Source: Jacaranda mimosifolia (Eukaryota > Streptophyta > Magnoliopsida > Lamiales > Bignoniaceae). From it: a stretch of 64,000 nucleotides of DNA. Of this stretch, positions 60,750 to 64,000 are shown piece by piece (the stretch's first letter is position 1; each line of letters begins with the position of its first letter). A program made the translations under genes and the position numbers. The notes beneath the pieces were generated by a model. It saw only the letters and a list, made by a program, of their open reading frames with translations. It did no database searches and was not told where the DNA came from. The stretch is taken from positions 29,182,690 through 29,246,689 of the forward strand of contig CM032118.1 in the NCBI GenBank assembly GCA_018894105.1, read 5' to 3'.

Positions 60750-61754
60750 TAATTACGCCTTGGAAAGTGCCACAACTCTTTCTTCATTTTCTAGGCAAAG
60801 GATCATAGCACCTTCATGAAGACTCTTTCTTCTTTCTATCCCCTATAACGAATTACAAAGGTAAGAACCACATGCAGTATCAAATACCCATGTGGAAGAA
60901 TTAGTCGTCATGTGCACTTCAATAAAGTACATACTTTTCTCAAGAGTTGCAAGGTAAGCTTTGTAATTTCTCTTCCAATGCCATTTTTCGCCACAATGAA
61001 AACAACTAGCTTCAATTTTAGCCTTTTTCTTAACCCTTCTAAAACTTTTCTTGGGTTACTTCTCTTTCGATGAAGAACTCTTCTTCCTCTTAACTCCCTT
61101 TCTAGGACCCCTAAGGCTCTTCGACTTGGAGGAGGATGTAAGCATAAGATATTTCTCCTTTCTCATAGTTGCCTCCGTGGTCACAAGCATGTTCACCAAC
61201 TCGTTAATCATAACTTCTTTCTTGGACATATTGAAGTTCATAATGAATTGGTCATACGATGGTGGCAATAACTGTAGGATCAAATCCACGTAAAGGTCAT
61301 TGTCCATGACCATGTCTAACTGTCCAAGCTTCTCGATGAGTCCTATCATCTTGAGGCTGTGATCATGGACATTGGACCCTTCACTCATCCTTGTCCTAAA
61401 GAGCTTCTTGGACAAAGCGAACCTTTCGTGTCTTTTTTGTATAATATACAACTGTTGTAAGTATACATAGATCTCTCAAGCATGTTTCATGTGCTCATGA
61501 GTCTTTTGGAACTTATTGGACGTGGAGGCCATTATGACCCATCTTACTTGTAGATCATTATCTACAAATTTTGTGAACATTTCACATTATTGGTCAGTAG
61601 CGTCATCACCAAGTGTGTCCACGAGACTTTGACAAAGGATGTAAGTCCGCTTTTCAGAGTCAAGAATTATTTTAAGGTTTCTCAACCAATCTTGGAAGTT
61701 AGGCCCAGTAAGTTTATTGGTTTCCAAAATTGATGTGAGTGGATTCTTAGCCAT
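60750..61754 (-). pseudogene. copia gag and protease start, minus strand
   Basis: Gag starts at 61754 (MAKNPLTSILETNKLTGPNF, then DWLRNLKIILDSEKRTYIL). The middle is open at 61056-61451 (DLILQLLPPSYDQFIMNFNM, SKKEVMINELVNMLV), followed by a Lys/Ser-rich stretch. The zinc knuckle (about 60960-61012) reads CFHCGEKWHWKRNY, so the last cysteine of CCHC is a tyrosine. The protease region has WVFDTACGSYLC in place of the usual D-S/T-G box. Stops lie at several places. Confidence 0.8.
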
Positions 61755-63736
61755 TTTGTTTGAAGATTTCGAAAATCTATAAGAGGCGAAAAAAGAGTAT
61801 AAGCATTTGATTTAATTTGATATTAAAACATGTTCATGGTCTTTTAAGCATGTTTTTCTCCCACTGTTTTATCAAATTCTTCACCTCCAAGAAGAATTCG
61901 GGAAATCATATTTCCTAGTGAGAATCAAGATCCCAAGGACTTGCAAATGGACCCTTGTAACTGAGTGCCATCCATGAACAATTGAAGGGTAAGCAATTTT
62001 TGCTAATTACATCTCATGCAACTCTTGATATATTTTGCCTTACTTTTCACATAGACCCACGTAACTGTGCACCATCTATGTTACTAAGTGTTAATTCAAA
62101 CCTACCAATCAACCTTTGACTCAAGATAGGCACCACATCATCCCCCATAACCGAGTGCCCATGTGTGGGCGTTCTTAAGTCAAAGTGCATCTTCTGCTAA
62201 GTGCATGCTCACAGCTTTCCTCCTAAGTGTGACGCTCGTAACTGAGTGCCATCATACAGAATCGGTAGCTTCGTCATAGCATACACTATTGGTAGAAGGC
62301 TTGAATTAATTAAAACTCTTCTAATTTATATCCATCTTGACTTAATATTCGAAAAAACACTTAGATATTCTAAGTGGATGGTTTTTTTGCTTGCAAAGAT
62401 CTCATCATTTTATCTTCTTATTTAGGTTTTTTATATCCTAACCATGCATCTCATACATCAATAGGATATGAAAAGGCATAAATAAGTAAATATGCCTAGC
62501 ATGCTCATAGGGTGGGATGACCATGAGCCTAACCAAGTGGTGCACTTAGAGCCATAGGTGCACCACCTAGTTGATTTTTGGTGGGTTGATTAAATCTAGC
62601 TATTACATGAGTGTATCCCATACATTCATGGGTCTTCAAAAGTCTCCATGCCTCCAAGGCCTCCTTGCTCCATGTAACTTTTACATGAGAAAGAAATCCT
62701 CACTCCTAGTGATTCTACTCTCATAACATTTACAAGGTAGAAATTAAGAGGCATGCAAGCCCTAATTTAATACAACCTATTTCAACAACTTGAAACAAAT
62801 AAAATCAATATTAAAAGCTCATGATCATCCCCATTTATTCATCATCCATTCAACAATTAAATGAACAATAAACAAATCTAGAATTAACAATTAATTCCAT
62901 CAATTAAATGCTAATCAAATTAACATATAATTGGCCATGCATAACACTTATGCAAAATATGGAGATTAACTTTAACAAGATTTTAAGGAGCTTGAAAAAA
63001 TGTCAAACATTTCATTGAACACTTACACAACACTTGTGCACCTTCTATGTGTGATGCAAAACCATTTTGAACATGGAAAGAGACACAAAAACATATCAAA
63101 ACTCATCTTAATGCCAAGATACCCAATGTCATGCACACTAGGTGCACGGCCTAGGCATGCGCGCGCTGCCCATCCAGCGCCTAGCTATGCTTGGTAGCTT
63201 GGCGTCTTTGGCTTAAGGACCAAGTCAACTTCTTTTAGGCTCAACTTTTTTGCATGAAAAAATTTAGAACACCTCCTAAACATGTTATCACACATTTTAG
63301 ATTGAATTTTCAGACTCAAAATAACTTTTAAAAGTGGAAATTTAAGTGTTCAATCAAACTTCAAAAAACTAGTTTAAGTAAGAATCACATTCTTCAAAAA
63401 TATCCACCAAAACCCCAATCAAATTGGATCCAAAAATGAACAAAACACATTAAGGTCATATTTAACGTGCTATATCAACATATAACATCAATTAATGCTA
63501 AATCAACATTTTACATTAAAAGTTATGAATTAAAACATACTAATCATATGAATTAACGCTTAAAACATATATTACCATGCTTTCAATTCATCAATCAAGG
63601 AGCCACACACAACATCAACCAAACACTCCAATCCATCATATGAATTGAGAATTTGGTGACTTAGATCAATCCATCACATGAATCAATCATTCAAAAGAAA
63701 TCCAAATATAAGCATGATTTAGGCTCTGATACCACT
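61755..63736 (-). other. leader and primer-binding site of the minus-strand copia copy
   Basis: The leader is about 1.97 kb between the primer site (63722-63734) and gag. It matches the + strand leader at 53130-55050 in reverse, including the iterated motif and the CCTAGGAGCATGCTAGGC region (about 62490-62510). The open frame at 63000-63197 has no domain. Confidence 0.75.
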
Positions 63737-64000
63737 TGATGGCAAATAGGCCAATAAGATCCAATTATCAAACTTCAAAAGCTCAAAAATAACTAGTAAT
63801 TACAGCCTACCAAGGATCTAATCATGCCAGGAATTTAGATTTAGTTGAAGAATTACCTTAAAAAGCAAATTTCCAAGGTTGTGATGGTGAACACTTCACC
63901 AATCCAGAATCTAGCAGGCTTTGGCACAGCGGATGAATAGAAACTTTCCCCTTAATTAAAATGCTCCAAAAATCACAAAAAAACATATGGAACTTCTTAA
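63737..64000 (-). repeat. 5' LTR of the minus-strand copia copy (3' end only)
   Basis: The last 264 bp of the LTR match 55338-55600 closely (shared phrases GATCCAATTATCAAACTTCA and AAGGTTGTGATGG). It ends in CCATCA on the minus strand, two bases from the primer site. The LTR continues beyond the window. Confidence 0.9.

Larger units (their letters stand above)
55338..64000 (-). mobile_element. copia retrotransposon, minus strand, inserted into the gag of the + strand copy
   Basis: The 3' LTR is 55338-57556 (2219 bp; read on the minus strand it starts TATTGGAATAG and ends CCATCA). The pol and gag region runs from about 57560 to 61754, the leader from 61755 to 63720, the primer site TGGTATCAGAGCC lies at 63722-63734 (minus), and the 5' LTR is 63737 to beyond the window end. 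It belongs to the same family as the + strand copies. It carries a hAT MITE at 57809-58631. The distal flank is outside the window, so its 5-bp target duplication cannot be checked. Confidence 0.85.

Overview
This window is nuclear DNA from a flowering plant, most likely a eudicot. It is AT-rich, has GT-AG introns, and is dominated by decayed LTR retrotransposons and non-autonomous DNA transposons. Only two genes look intact: a DOMON/cytochrome b561 gene (about 26.5-28.1 kb, + strand, 3 exons) and a PLP-homeostasis (YggS/PROSC) gene (about 32.9-36.0 kb, + strand, 7 exons). Two broken or captured genes can also be read: minus-strand exons of a VPS35L-like (UPF0505, Commander/retriever) pseudogene at 5.4-7.6 kb, and two exons of a Yippee-like zinc-binding protein at 45.4-45.7 kb inside a CACTA-like element.

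Layout. 1-770: end of a GC-box-rich repeat with a 59-bp tandem repeat, cut into a Ty3/gypsy element. 770-4710: that gypsy element (RNase H, second RNase H, integrase, then a minus-strand accessory ORF), Tat-lineage in plan. 5.3-7.6 kb: VPS35L-like pseudogene. 8.7-9.4 kb: hAT-type MITE. 9.8-14 kb: second decayed Tat-like gypsy element with a tandem repeat after pol. 14.0-16.2 kb: solo copia LTR, minus strand. 18.6-19.1 kb: hAT-type MITE. 20.5-25.4 kb: possible gypsy LTR, a 354-bp tandem duplication, and a long hAT-like element with further duplications and microsatellites. 25.46-26.44 kb: long-inverted-repeat (Mutator-like) MITE directly in front of the cytochrome b561 gene. 29.7 kb: 102-bp tRNA-derived SINE with a perfect 13-bp target duplication. 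37.0-38.9 kb: degenerate array of about 95-bp monomers split by an 822-bp hAT MITE. 39.4-41.2 kb: gypsy 5' LTR, primer-binding site and gag. 41.2-47.7 kb: CACTA-like element. 47.8-64 kb: one copia family in a tandem and nested arrangement. There a + strand LTR-internal-LTR-internal chain is interrupted in its second gag by a minus-strand copy, which itself carries an 823-bp hAT MITE.

The copia family (five LTR pieces in this window) has a 1.7-2.2 kb LTR, an initiator-Met-tRNA primer site, a leader of about 1.9 kb with a four-fold repeated motif, and a gag-pol with an obvious DDE integrase. Every copy is broken. The clearest unusual signals are structural: several hAT-like MITEs share one architecture but have different internal word sets; two of them carry tandem duplications that include flanking DNA, target duplication and left end; and a MITE has landed in the proximal promoter of an intact gene. 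All family names rest on motif reading, not on database searches.
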